The position numbers and the translations under genes are program-made. From Mycobacterium sp. IS-1496 (GTDB lineage: Bacteria; Actinomycetota; Actinomycetes; Mycobacteriales; Mycobacteriaceae), in NCBI RefSeq assembly GCF_001499995.1, contig NZ_LQIU01000056.1, positions 1 to 64,000 of the forward strand: a stretch of 64,000 bases of DNA, given 5' to 3'. Shown piece after piece: positions 44,122-52,372 of this stretch. Positions within the stretch are counted from its first letter, which is position 1. Each line of letters starts with the position of its first letter. The notes under the pieces were generated by a model, which had not been told where the DNA came from, did no database searches, and worked only from the letters and a program-made list of their open reading frames with translations.

Positions 44122-45285
44122 GTGCGTGTCGCCGTCGTCGCGGGTCCCGACCCTGGTCACGCGTTTCCCGCCATCGCGTTGTGCCGCAAGTTCGCGGCGG
44201 CCGGTGACGAGCCGACGCTGCTCACCGGGGTCGAGTGGCTCGACACCGCGCGGGCTGCGGGACTGGCGGCCGAGGAACTGCTCGGGCTGGATCCGACCAC
44301 GGTGGACGACGATTCCGACGCCGGCGCCAAGATCCATCAGCGGGCCGCGCGGATGGCGGTGCTCAACGTCCCGGTGATCGAGGCGCTCGCGCCGGACCTC
44401 GTGGTGTCCGACGTGATCACCGCTTGTGGAGGCCTGGCCGCGGAGCTGCTCGGCCTGCCCTGGGTCGAACTGAACCCGCACCCCCTCTACCGTCCGTCGA
44501 AGGGGCTGCCTCCACTGGGCAGCGGACTCGCCCCCGGGGTGGGGCTGCGCGGCCGGTTACGCGACACCGTGATGCGGGCGCTGACCGCGCGATCGTGGCG
44601 GGAGGGGTTGCGGCAGCGCGCCGAGGCGCGGGCCGGTATCGGCCTGCCCGCCGACGATCCCGGCCCGCTGCGACGGCTGATCGCCACGCTGCCCGCGCTC
44701 GAGGTGCCCCGCCCGGACTGGCCTGCCGAGGCGGTGCTGGTGGGTCCGTTGCATTTCGAGCCGACCTCGCAGGTGTTGGCGGTGCCGCCCGGTGACGGTC
44801 CGGTGGTGCTGGTCGCGCCGTCGACGGCGAGTACGGGAGAGCGGGGCGTCGCCGAGGTCGCGTTGGAGGCGCTGACACCTGGGGAGGTCCTGCCCGCCGG
44901 TGCGCGGGTCGTGGTCTCCCGCCTGTCGGGGCCCGACGGCGCGGTGCCACCCTGGGCGGTCGTCGGGCTGGGCCGGCAGGACGAGCTGCTCACCCACGCC
45001 GACGTGGTGATCTGCGGCGGCGGCCATGGCATGGTGGCCAAGACGCTGCTGGCCGGGGTGCCGATGGTGGTGGTGCCGGGCGGCGGTGATCAGTGGGAGA
45101 TCGCCAATCGGGTTGTGCGTCAAGGCAGTGCGCGGCTGGTCCGGCCGCTGAGCGCGGACGCGCTGGCGACGGCGGTGCGCGGGGTTCTCGACGATCCGGG
45201 CTACCGGGCGGCGGCCCGGTCGGCGGCGGCGACCGCGGGCCAGGTCACCGATCCGGTCCGCGTGTGTCACGGCGCGCTCGCGTAA
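44122..45285 (+). CDS. glycosyltransferase (UGT/MGT-like)
   Basis: A 387-residue GT-B glycosyltransferase like Rv2739c. It opens VRVAVVAGPDPGHAFPAIAL, the C-terminal nucleotide-sugar region contains THADVVICGGGHGMVAKTLL followed by AGVPMVVVPGGGDQWEIANR, the HGGxGT-like loop and PxxxDQ motif of the family. Donor and acceptor are unknown. GTG 44122 is chosen because it matches the family start; a TTG at 44104 is possible. It precedes DUF3046 by 9 bases and may share its transcript. Confidence 0.88.
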   Translation: MRVAVVAGPDPGHAFPAIALCRKFAAAGDEPTLLTGVEWLDTARAAGLAAEELLGLDPTTVDDDSDAGAKIHQRAARMAVLNVPVIEALAPDLVVSDVITACGGLAAELLGLPWVELNPHPLYRPSKGLPPLGSGLAPGVGLRGRLRDTVMRALTARSWREGLRQRAEARAGIGLPADDPGPLRRLIATLPALEVPRPDWPAEAVLVGPLHFEPTSQVLAVPPGDGPVVLVAPSTASTGERGVAEVALEALTPGEVLPAGARVVVSRLSGPDGAVPPWAVVGLGRQDELLTHADVVICGGGHGMVAKTLLAGVPMVVVPGGGDQWEIANRVVRQGSARLVRPLSADALATAVRGVLDDPGYRAAARSAAATAGQVTDPVRVCHGALA

Positions 45286-45294
45286 TTTGGTGTC

Positions 45295-45489
45295 GTGCGA
45301 CTGACGGAATTCCGCGAACTCGTCGACGGCCAGTTCGGCACCATCCGTGGCCGATCGCTGCTCGTCGACCACGTGCTGAGTGGACTCGGCGGGCGCACCG
45401 CGGCCCAGGCCATCGAGGACGGCGTCGAACCGCGCGACGTGTGGCGGGCGCTGTGCGCCGACTTCGACGTCCCGCGTGACCAGTGGTGA
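45295..45489 (+). CDS. DUF3046-family protein
   Basis: A 64-residue protein with the DUF3046 signature: MRLTEFRELVDGQFG, LVDHVLSGLGGRTAAQAIED and PRDVWRALCADFDVPRDQW. Function unknown, but it is the gene preceding recA in mycobacteria (Rv2738c) and thus marks the left edge of a block inserted or retained here. The GTG at 45295 is preceded by TAATTT (45283-45288) at 6 bases, so it has its own leaderless transcript even though it follows the glycosyltransferase. Confidence 0.92.
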   Translation: MRLTEFRELVDGQFGTIRGRSLLVDHVLSGLGGRTAAQAIEDGVEPRDVWRALCADFDVPRDQW

Positions 45490-45496
45490 CAACCGG

Positions 45497-45979
45497 TCAG
45501 ATCTTGTCCTCGCCCCGCCCGGTGCCGGTGGAGTGCGCCGGGCCGACCGCGTCGTCGTCCCGGTCGGACTCGGGCATGCCGGCCGCGGGTTGTTCGTCGG
45601 CCGGGGAGGACGTCGCTCCGCCGGGCGTGGCGTGCGGTGACGGGTCCTTGTACTCGGTGTCCGTCCCTGGTTTCACCGCGCCGCCCGTGCGCGCGTCGCC
45701 GCCGTCGGTGCCGGTGTCCGGTTTCGCCGTCTCCTGGCGGCCCTCGTACGGCGGAACGGCGGGTTTCGCGTCCGACGGCGCCGCCTCGGTCTTCTCGCCG
45801 CCGGTCTGACCGGGCCTGCCCTCCTCGGCGTAGGCGGGCACCGTTTCGTCGCCGCGCAATGTGCCCGACGGCCGGTCGGCCGGACCGCCCGACGGCGTGT
45901 CCGAACCGGTGTCCCGCGAGCCCGGCGCACCGCGCTGTTCCTGCGATTCCTCGGACAGGTGTTCGTTCGAGGTGCTCAT
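45497..45979 (-). CDS. acidic, disordered hypothetical protein
   Basis: A 160-residue protein of low complexity, rich in Asp, Glu, Gly, Pro, Thr and Ser (for example GSDTPSGGPADRPSGTLRGD, GTDTEYKDPSPHATPGGAT). There is no signal peptide, membrane helix or recognisable domain, and it is predicted to be unfolded. It is the last gene of the leftward hydrogenase block, starting 1 base from the end of the upstream gene, with AGAGGAG before its ATG, so it is probably expressed with the cluster. The role is unknown; a link to the hydrogenase is inferred only from position. Confidence 0.6.
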   Translation of the reverse strand: MSTSNEHLSEESQEQRGAPGSRDTGSDTPSGGPADRPSGTLRGDETVPAYAEEGRPGQTGGEKTEAAPSDAKPAVPPYEGRQETAKPDTGTDGGDARTGGAVKPGTDTEYKDPSPHATPGGATSSPADEQPAAGMPESDRDDDAVGPAHSTGTGRGEDKI

Positions 45980-45980
45980 C

Positions 45981-46712
45981 TCAACTCCTCTCGAGGGTGC
46001 GAACGTCGTTGACGAGATCGAGGGTCGCCTGCGTCGCGGCGGTCAGCGCGGCGACGTCGTCGTCGGTCAGGGTGCCGCAGGCCCAGTCCCAGTGCGCGGC
46101 GACGCGGTCACCGGGCCGTGGTGCGGATATCAGCGAATCGCCGTCTCGGCGCCAGCGCACGTGTTCGCCGGTGGCGGCGCCGAGGGCCAGTGTGGCTCCG
46201 TCGAGCGTCAACGGGCGCGACACCAGTGCGGCATGGTCATCGCTCACCGATTCGACTGTGCCCCATCGGATTCGGCAGTTCTGCAGGATGTGCAGCGGAG
46301 TCGCCGGGTCACGGTCGAGGAAGCGGATCCACGGATAGACGACGAACACGTGGAAGCTGTGATGGCATCTGACGTGACCGGTGGCGGGCACCGCGTCGAG
46401 CAGACCGGTGACCTGTCCGCGGAATGCGCGCCGCAGCGCCGTCAGGAGTCGGCCGGGGTCGACCGCGTCCAACAGCGCGCCACCGATCCAGTAGTCGTGC
46501 ACGACGTCACCGTCGAGGATATCGGTGCCTGCGGCGGCGGCGAGCGCCGCCAGATACGGCCAGGCGCCGTCGAATTCGCCGGCCCGGGCCCCCAGGTCGG
46601 CGCCTGCCTGAGGTGCCGTGAGGCCCACGGGGCCGCAGTACCCGAGTTCGTTGGGCGGGTAGGCGTACTGCGCGAACAGGGTGTGGCCGTCGTGCCGGGT
46701 TCGAAGGGGCAT
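45981..46712 (-). CDS. hydrogenase-cluster conserved protein (DUF6390-like)
   Basis: A 243-residue protein I do not recognise functionally; it resembles, from memory, the actinobacterial family DUF6390 that accompanies hydrogenase genes. The N-terminal half holds GHTLFAQYAYPPNELGYCGP and LDGDVVHDYWIGGALLDAV; the second half has VRCHHSFHVFVVYPWIRFLD, a Cys/His cluster with conserved aromatic residues, and HWDWACGTLTDDDV. No signal peptide or membrane segment. It begins 1 base from hypE. The RCHHSFH stretch could bind metal. Confidence 0.75.
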   Translation of the reverse strand: MPLRTRHDGHTLFAQYAYPPNELGYCGPVGLTAPQAGADLGARAGEFDGAWPYLAALAAAAGTDILDGDVVHDYWIGGALLDAVDPGRLLTALRRAFRGQVTGLLDAVPATGHVRCHHSFHVFVVYPWIRFLDRDPATPLHILQNCRIRWGTVESVSDDHAALVSRPLTLDGATLALGAATGEHVRWRRDGDSLISAPRPGDRVAAHWDWACGTLTDDDVAALTAATQATLDLVNDVRTLERS

Positions 46713-46713
46713 G

Positions 46714-47799
46714 TCAGCAGATCCGCGGAAGTTGTTCGCCGATGGGCAGATCCACCACGCGCGTCCCGCCCAGCGCGGTGCGCGCGACGACCATACCGGG
46801 GTGGTCGGTGACGCAGGACCCGACGACGGCGGCCCGGGCGCCGAGTGGATGCGCGTGCATCGCCTCGAGCACCCGATCGGCGTCGCCGGCCGGCACGAAG
46901 GCCACCAGCTTGCCCTCGTTGGCCACGTACATCGGGTCCAGGCCCAGCAGGCCGCAGGCGTCGCGGACCTGCGGCGGTACCGGAATCGCCCGTTCGTCGA
47001 GCACGATGCCCACCCCGGCCGCCTTCGCGATCTCGTTGAGCGTGGCGGCCATTCCACCGCGGGTGGGGTCGCGCAGTGTGTGGATGTCGGCGCCGGTGTC
47101 GATCATGGCCGCGACCAGACCGTGCAGTGGCGCGGTGTCGCTGGCGACGCTGGTCGCGAACTCCAGACCTTCGCGGCAGCTCATCACCGCGACTCCGTGC
47201 ACACCGATGTCGCCGCTGACAATGACCGCGTCGCCTTCGGCGGCGCGCTGCGGACGGATGTCGACGCGCGGGTCGATCACCCCGATGCCGCTGGTGTTGA
47301 CGTAGATCCCGTCGCCGTGCCCGGAGTCGACCACCTTGGTGTCGCCGGTGACGAGTTTCACCCCGGCGGCCATCGCCGCGGTGCCGACCGCGTGGGCGAC
47401 CCGCGCCAGGTCGTCGAGTGCGGTGCCCTCCTCGAGGATGAAGGCCGTCGACAGCGCCAACGGCGCCGCGCCGGCCATCGCGAGGTCGTTGACCGTGCCG
47501 TTGACCGCCAGGTCGCCGATCGTGCCGCCCGGGAAGACGATCGGCTTGACGACGAACGAATCGGTGGAGAACGCCAACCGGGTACCGCCGACCGGGACGA
47601 TGGCCGAGTCACCCATCGCCGCGTCGGCGGCCGGGCCGAACGCGGGCAGGAACAGATGCTCGATCAGCTCGCCCGACATCGCGCCGCCACCGCCGTGACC
47701 CATGACGATGTTCGGCGCGTCCCGCAGCGGCGCCGGGCACACCCAGCTCTCCATGTCGACGGCCGCCGCGTCGACGGTGGCGCCCTGCTCGTCACGCAT
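46714..47799 (-). CDS. hypE: hydrogenase maturation protein HypE
   Basis: HypE dehydrates the thiocarbamate on its C-terminal Cys to thiocyanate, giving the cyanide ligands of the [NiFe] centre. The 361-residue AIRS/PurM-like protein has NIVMGHGGGGAMSGELIEHL, SFVVKPIVFPGGTIGDLAVN, TLRDPTRGGMAATLNEIAK and ends with the essential PRIC motif, with the terminal Cys as carrier. It overlaps hypD by 8 bases. Confidence 0.97.
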   Translation of the reverse strand: MRDEQGATVDAAAVDMESWVCPAPLRDAPNIVMGHGGGGAMSGELIEHLFLPAFGPAADAAMGDSAIVPVGGTRLAFSTDSFVVKPIVFPGGTIGDLAVNGTVNDLAMAGAAPLALSTAFILEEGTALDDLARVAHAVGTAAMAAGVKLVTGDTKVVDSGHGDGIYVNTSGIGVIDPRVDIRPQRAAEGDAVIVSGDIGVHGVAVMSCREGLEFATSVASDTAPLHGLVAAMIDTGADIHTLRDPTRGGMAATLNEIAKAAGVGIVLDERAIPVPPQVRDACGLLGLDPMYVANEGKLVAFVPAGDADRVLEAMHAHPLGARAAVVGSCVTDHPGMVVARTALGGTRVVDLPIGEQLPRIC

Positions 47800-48892
47800 G
47801 GCTGACCTCGAGGCGCCGGTAGAGGTAGTAGGCCGCGCAGGCGCCCTCGGACGAGACCATCGTGGCGCCCAGCGGGTTACGCGGTGTGCACACCGTGCCG
47901 AACGCGGCGCACTCGTGCGGTTTGATCAGACCCTGCAACACTTCTCCCGACCGGCACAACGTGGACTCGTCGGTGTGGATGCCGGTCACCGCGAAGCGGT
48001 ACTCCGCGTCGAACTCCCGGTAGGCGGGGGACAGCCGCCAGCCACTGCGCGGGATCATCCCGATGCCGCGCCAGCTGCGGTCGGTGATCTCGAAGACGTC
48101 GGTCAGCATGGCCTTGGCCGCCTGGTTCCCCTCGGCGCGCACCGCGCGCGGATAGGCGTTCTCCAGTTCGTGTCGGCCCGCCTCGAGTTGCACGACCGTG
48201 CGCCGGATGCCTTCGAGGATGTCGAGCGGTTCGAAACCGGTGACGACGATGGGGATTCGGTACTTCTCACACAGCGGCGGGTACTCGTCGGTGCCCATCA
48301 CCGAGCAGACGTGGCCGGCGGCGAGGAACGCCTGCACGCGGCAGGTGGGCGACTCCATGATCGCCGAGATCGCCGGCGGGACGAGGACGTGCGACACCAG
48401 GAGCGAGAAATTCGGGATGCCCAGTCTCTTGGCCTGGTAGACGGTCATCGCGTTGGCCGGGGCGGTGGTCTCGAAGCCGATGCCGAAGAACACCACCTGA
48501 CGGTCCGGGTTGTCCTTGGCCACCGAGAGCGCGTCGAGTGGTGAATACACCACCCGCACGTCACCGCCGCGGCTCTTGATCCGGAAGAGGTCGCTGTCGC
48601 TGCCGGGCACACGCAGCATGTCGCCGAAGGAACAGAAGATGACCTCGGGACGCGACGCGATCTCGAGCGCCTTGTCGATGATCTCCAGCGGGGTGACGCA
48701 CACCGGGCAGCCCGGCCCGTGGATCATCTCGATCTGATCGGGGAGCAGCTGGTCTATCCCGTGGCGGATGATCGAATGGGTCTGGCCGCCACAGACTTCC
48801 ATGATCGACCAGCGCCGCGTCGTGACGGACTTGATCTGCTCGATCAGCTTGCCCGCGAGCTGTGGGTCGCTGAATTCGTCGAGATACTTCAT
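47792..48892 (-). CDS. hypD: hydrogenase formation protein HypD
   Basis: HypD is the Fe-S scaffold on which Fe(CN)2CO is built with HypC. The 366-residue protein has MEVCGGQTHSIIRHGIDQLL, GPGCPVCVTPLEIIDKAL, FFGIGFETTAPANAMTVYQA and FGTVCTPRNPLGATMVSSEG with conserved Cys. C-terminal Cys residues hold the [4Fe-4S] cluster. The ATG overlaps hypC by 4 bases. It is centrally placed in the hyp block. Confidence 0.97.
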   Translation of the reverse strand: MKYLDEFSDPQLAGKLIEQIKSVTTRRWSIMEVCGGQTHSIIRHGIDQLLPDQIEMIHGPGCPVCVTPLEIIDKALEIASRPEVIFCSFGDMLRVPGSDSDLFRIKSRGGDVRVVYSPLDALSVAKDNPDRQVVFFGIGFETTAPANAMTVYQAKRLGIPNFSLLVSHVLVPPAISAIMESPTCRVQAFLAAGHVCSVMGTDEYPPLCEKYRIPIVVTGFEPLDILEGIRRTVVQLEAGRHELENAYPRAVRAEGNQAAKAMLTDVFEITDRSWRGIGMIPRSGWRLSPAYREFDAEYRFAVTGIHTDESTLCRSGEVLQGLIKPHECAAFGTVCTPRNPLGATMVSSEGACAAYYLYRRLEVSHA

Positions 48893-49197
48893 TTCTGTGC
48901 CCTCTCACCATTCGGGTTGGCCAGACCGGCCTGTCGTGCGGCGAGTTCGAAGCCGTCACCGAACTCCTCGTCGAGCACACCGAGGTGTTCGAACTCCCGC
49001 AGTGTGCGCATGGCCGATTCCTCGTCGAGTCGCTGGATCGCGAATCCGACGTGCACCACGACGTACTGCCCGACCTGTGCATCCGGGATGTACTGCAGGC
49101 ATACGTCCTTCTTGACGCCGCCGAAGTCCACGACGGCCATCAGCGTGCCGTCACGGTCGGCGACACTGTCGATCTTTCCCGGTACCGCAAGACACAT
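48889..49197 (-). CDS. hypC: HypC/HupF-type hydrogenase maturation chaperone (copy 1)
   Basis: HypC binds the large-subunit precursor and HypD through its N-terminal Cys. The 102-residue protein begins MCLAVPGKIDSVADRDGTLM, with the catalytic Cys2, and has KKDVCLQYIPDAQVGQYVVV. Compared with the usual 75-90 residues it carries a longer C-terminal tail (ending AARQAGLANPNGERAQK). AAGGAG precedes the ATG. A second, shorter HypC homologue is encoded at 51494-51754 in the same operon. Confidence 0.95.
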   Translation of the reverse strand: MCLAVPGKIDSVADRDGTLMAVVDFGGVKKDVCLQYIPDAQVGQYVVVHVGFAIQRLDEESAMRTLREFEHLGVLDEEFGDGFELAARQAGLANPNGERAQK

Positions 49198-49223
49198 GCG
49201 AGACTCCTTCTCTACTCCGGCCG

Positions 49224-51497
49224 TCACCCTGCGTTGGCCACCATCAGCTGGCCCAGTGCGATACCGCCGTCGTTCGGCGGCACCCGCCGGTGGGTCAGCG
49301 CCTCGATGCCGCGGGCAGCCAACCCGCGCAACGTCATGCGCAGCAGCAGGGGGTTCTGGAACACTCCGCCGGACAGCGCCACGGGACCGCCGGTGCCCTC
49401 GGCGAACCGCACGACGAGGTCGGCGACCGCGCGGTGGAATCGCCAGGCGATCACCGCGGGCGGGGTGCCGCGCCGGTGGTCGGCGACGATCGCCGCGATC
49501 ACGGCGGTGGCGTCGATGCGCGCCGGGGCCGACGCGTCGGCCGCGGTGAACGTGTACGGCGCGGCATCGTGGCCGACGGTGCGGGCGAGCGACTCGAGTT
49601 CGATCGCCGCCTGGGCCTCGAAGTCGACGGTCTGCCGGACGCCCGCCAGCGCGGCGACGCAGTCGAACAACCGCCCCATGCTGGAGGTGGGCACGCAGTT
49701 CAGGCTGGTCTCCAGCTGGTGGCGCAGCACCCGCCGCTCGTCGGCGGGACACGCCCGCACCGGTGGCAGGTCATCGGCCCACGCCACCCCGGCCGCCCAC
49801 AGGTGCGCGAGCGCCATGCGGTAGGGCCGCAGCACGCTGACGTCACCGCCGGCCAGTGGGACGTATTTCAGCGCCGCGATCCGGCGGTATCCCTTGTAGT
49901 CGGCGAGCAGCACCTCACCGCCCCACACCGCGCCGTCGGGCCCGTAACCGGTTCCGTCGAACGCGAATCCGAGGACGGGCGCCGAACCGTCGAGCCCGTG
50001 CTCGGCCATCACCGCGGCGATGTGGGCGTGGTGGTGCTGCACCGCCCGCACCGGCCGGCCGCCGGCGTGTCGGCGGGCCCACTGGCTCGACCGGTACCGC
50101 GGGTGGGCGTCGGCGGCCACGATCTGCGGCGCCACGCCGGTCAGTGCCCGCAGATGCCGTTCGGCGGTGCCGAACGCCGAGAGCGTCGCGACGTCGTCCA
50201 TGTCGCCGATGTGCTGGCTGAGCCAGGCGTAGCGGCCGTCGGCGACGGCCATGGTGTTCTTCAGGTCGGCGCCGCAGGCCAGCGTCGGCGCCACCGCGAC
50301 GGGCAGGGCGACCGGCAGCGGGGCGTAACCGCGGGACCGGCGGATCGGGAGTTCGGCGCCGTCGACCATCCGGACCACCGAATCGTCACAGGGAACCCGG
50401 ATCTCGCGGTCGTGCATCAGCCAGCCGTCGGCGAGTCCGGTAAGCCGGGCGACGGCGTCCCCGTCGGTGTGGCAGAGCGGTTCCCCGGAGAGGTTGCCCG
50501 AGGTCATCACCAGAACCTGGGGGCCCGGGTCGTCGCCGGGCAGCCCGAACAGCAGTGCGTGCAGCGGCGAATACGCCAGCAGCACACCGAGGTCCGGATT
50601 TCCCGGCGCCACCGCGTCTGCGACCGGCGTCGGTGTCCGTCGCGGCGCCAGCACGATCGGCCGCTGGGGTCCGCTCAACAGCTGTCGGGCCGCGTCGTCG
50701 AGCGCGGCGATCCGATTCGCGGTGGCCAGGTCGGGCACCATGACCGCGAAGGGTTTGTCCCCGCGCCGTTTCCGGCGTCGTAGCTCGGTCACCGCGGTGT
50801 CGCTGTGCGCATCGCAGGCCAGGTGGTACCCGCCGATGCCCTTGACCGCGACCACGCCTCCGTCGCGAAGGAGCCGCCGGGCCCTGCGCAGGCCGTCCTC
50901 ACCCGTGGTGTGCTGTCCGTCGGCGTCACGGAAGGTCAGTGTCGGGCCGCAGTCGGGGCAGCACACGGGCTGTGCGTGGAAACGGCGGTCGGTCGGGTCG
51001 GCGTATTCGCGGGCGCAGTCCGCGCACATCGGGAAGCCGGCCATCGAGGTGGCGGCGCGGTCGTAGGGCAGTGAGGCGATGATGGTGAACCGGGGCCCAC
51101 AGTCGGTGCAGTTGACGAAGGGATGCCGGTAGCGCCGGTCGGCGGGGTCGCGTTGTTCGGCGGCGCACCGGGCGCACATCGCGACATCCGGAGACGCCAG
51201 TGTGCGGCCGCCTCCGCGCGAGGTGTCGGCGATGAAGAAACCCGTGCCGCCGGTGGGTGGAAGCTCCTCGGTGTCAACGGCTTCCACGACGGCCAGCGGT
51301 GGCGGGCGGGTGCGCAGGCGCTCGAGGAAGGCGGCCACGGCGTCGGGCGCCCCCTCGATCTCGACGACCGCGCCTGCGCTGTCGTTGCGCACCGATCCGG
51401 TCAGTCCGAGCGCCGTCGCGGTGGTGTACACGAAGGGCCGGAATCCGACACCCTGCACCACCCCGCGCACGCACAGTCGCATCCTCCGGCGGTTCAC
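49224..51497 (-). CDS. hypF: carbamoyltransferase HypF
   Basis: HypF transfers the carbamoyl group from carbamoyl phosphate via AMP to HypE, the source of cyanide ligands. The 757-residue protein has the acylphosphatase domain (RGVVQGVGFRPFVYTTATAL), two zinc-finger motifs (CARCAAEQ, CTDCGPRF; CADCAREY, CPDCGPTL), a YrdC-like domain (GGVVAVKGIGGYHLACDAHS) and a Kae1-like C-terminal region with QHHHAHIAAVMAEHG. GTG 51497 overlaps the previous gene by 4 bases, which decides the start over the ATG at 51482. The full set of domains suggests it is functional. Confidence 0.96.
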   Translation of the reverse strand: MNRRRMRLCVRGVVQGVGFRPFVYTTATALGLTGSVRNDSAGAVVEIEGAPDAVAAFLERLRTRPPPLAVVEAVDTEELPPTGGTGFFIADTSRGGGRTLASPDVAMCARCAAEQRDPADRRYRHPFVNCTDCGPRFTIIASLPYDRAATSMAGFPMCADCAREYADPTDRRFHAQPVCCPDCGPTLTFRDADGQHTTGEDGLRRARRLLRDGGVVAVKGIGGYHLACDAHSDTAVTELRRRKRRGDKPFAVMVPDLATANRIAALDDAARQLLSGPQRPIVLAPRRTPTPVADAVAPGNPDLGVLLAYSPLHALLFGLPGDDPGPQVLVMTSGNLSGEPLCHTDGDAVARLTGLADGWLMHDREIRVPCDDSVVRMVDGAELPIRRSRGYAPLPVALPVAVAPTLACGADLKNTMAVADGRYAWLSQHIGDMDDVATLSAFGTAERHLRALTGVAPQIVAADAHPRYRSSQWARRHAGGRPVRAVQHHHAHIAAVMAEHGLDGSAPVLGFAFDGTGYGPDGAVWGGEVLLADYKGYRRIAALKYVPLAGGDVSVLRPYRMALAHLWAAGVAWADDLPPVRACPADERRVLRHQLETSLNCVPTSSMGRLFDCVAALAGVRQTVDFEAQAAIELESLARTVGHDAAPYTFTAADASAPARIDATAVIAAIVADHRRGTPPAVIAWRFHRAVADLVVRFAEGTGGPVALSGGVFQNPLLLRMTLRGLAARGIEALTHRRVPPNDGGIALGQLMVANAG

Positions 51498-51754
51498 GGC
51501 GAGGTCTTTCCATCCGGCGGTGCTCCGCGGCCCATCAGTTCGAGTCCGGCCATCGCGGCGTCGGCGCCGGTGCGGTCGGTCTTCTCGACGACGAACCCCA
51601 TGTGGATGATCACCCAGTCGCCGGGGCCGAACGTCTCTTCCGGCAGCATGCCGACGTTGACCCTGCGGTGTTCGCCCGCGACGTCGACGAGCGCGAGTTG
51701 GCCGCCGTAGCCGTCCAGCATGCCGACGACCTGTCCTGGGATCCCGAGGCACAT
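51494..51754 (-). CDS. hypC: HypC/HupF-type hydrogenase maturation chaperone (copy 2)
   Basis: An 86-residue HypC paralogue beginning MCLGIPGQVVGMLDGYGGQL, with the conserved N-terminal Cys2, followed by LALVDVAGEHRRVNVGMLPE and DWVIIHMGFVVEKTDRTGAD. It differs from the first copy in most positions. Paralogues of this kind divide work between HypD delivery and large-subunit precursor binding in other organisms (HypC and HybG/HupF). Its stop overlaps the hypF GTG. The preceding protease gene ends 4 bases before it. Confidence 0.93.
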   Translation of the reverse strand: MCLGIPGQVVGMLDGYGGQLALVDVAGEHRRVNVGMLPEETFGPGDWVIIHMGFVVEKTDRTGADAAMAGLELMGRGAPPDGKTSP

Positions 51755-51758
51755 GGCG

Positions 51759-52241
51759 TCACCCCCGCCCCGTCTGCGCCGGCTGCCCGGACACCACTGC
51801 GCCGACGGCCCGGACCGCCTCTGGAACCGCCGCCGCGACGGGGGCGGACAACCCGATCCCCTCGGCGACGTCGGCGACCTCACACCCGATCACCACCGTG
51901 GGCGGTGCGGTGCCGCCCAGCGCGGTGAGACCGGCGAAGACCGCCGCAGGGTCCATCGCGTGCGCGTCGAGACCCGCCGTCGTGCGGAGCCCGTCGTGAT
52001 CGGCCTCGAAGACGTGCAGGGTGCCGGGGGCACCGCGGTTCGGCAGGGCGTCGACGAGCACGAGCAACTCCCAGGGCTCGAGCAGGTCGTAGGCGAGGTG
52101 CATGCCGCGGATGCCGTAGTCGACCGCGCGGACGCGGGGATCGGTGATCAGCGGCGTGGCCCGGCGGAGCACCTCGGGACCGAAGCCGTCGTCCCCGAGG
52201 AAGATGTTGCCGATTCCGGCGATCAGGATGTCAGACGTGAT
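51759..52241 (-). CDS. hydrogenase maturation protease (HyaD/HybD/HycI family), non-canonical start
   Basis: Endopeptidase that removes the C-terminal tail of the large subunit after Ni insertion. ILIAGIGNIFLGDDGFGPEV contains the signature GxGN and the metal-binding Asp/Glu residues, followed by DYGIRGMHLAYDLLEPWELL, LVDALPNRGAPGTLHVFEAD and VVIGCEVADVAEG. The signature begins about 7 residues from any possible start, yet no ATG, GTG or TTG exists in frame between the previous gene's coding region and the motif. The best start is ATC at 52241-52239, directly after the strong site GGGGGTGAC, giving 160 residues. A mutated ATG or a sequence error is possible. Confidence 0.82.
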   Translation of the reverse strand: MTSDILIAGIGNIFLGDDGFGPEVLRRATPLITDPRVRAVDYGIRGMHLAYDLLEPWELLVLVDALPNRGAPGTLHVFEADHDGLRTTAGLDAHAMDPAAVFAGLTALGGTAPPTVVIGCEVADVAEGIGLSAPVAAAVPEAVRAVGAVVSGQPAQTGRG

Positions 52242-52252
52242 GTCACCCCCGG

Positions 52253-52372
52253 CTACATCCGGCGCATCTTCAGATAGCGCTTGGCGTCCGGTAGGGAACG
52301 CAGGCCCAGCGTCGCCGCGAACAGCGCGACGATCGCCGCGAGGATGACGGCGATCCAGCCGACTACGTACAT
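52253..52372 (-). CDS. 39-residue single-span membrane peptide
   Basis: A 39-residue peptide: MYVVGWIAVILAAIVALFAA is a complete transmembrane helix, followed by the basic TLGLRSLPDAKRYLKMRRM. It is shorter than typical gene-finder limits but starts 10 bases inside the upstream gene and ends 12 bases before the protease gene. Its sequence looks like the small actinobacterial family DUF6893 (from memory). The basic tail should face the cytoplasm. A membrane tether or quinone-site partner for the soluble hydrogenase is an attractive hypothesis, not shown. Confidence 0.72.
   Translation of the reverse strand: MYVVGWIAVILAAIVALFAATLGLRSLPDAKRYLKMRRM

Noticed and set aside
49290..50783. 497-residue open frame antisense to hypF
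   Set aside because: Composition (Arg, Gly, His, Gln) is that of a shadow frame, and hypF on the other strand has all its domains.
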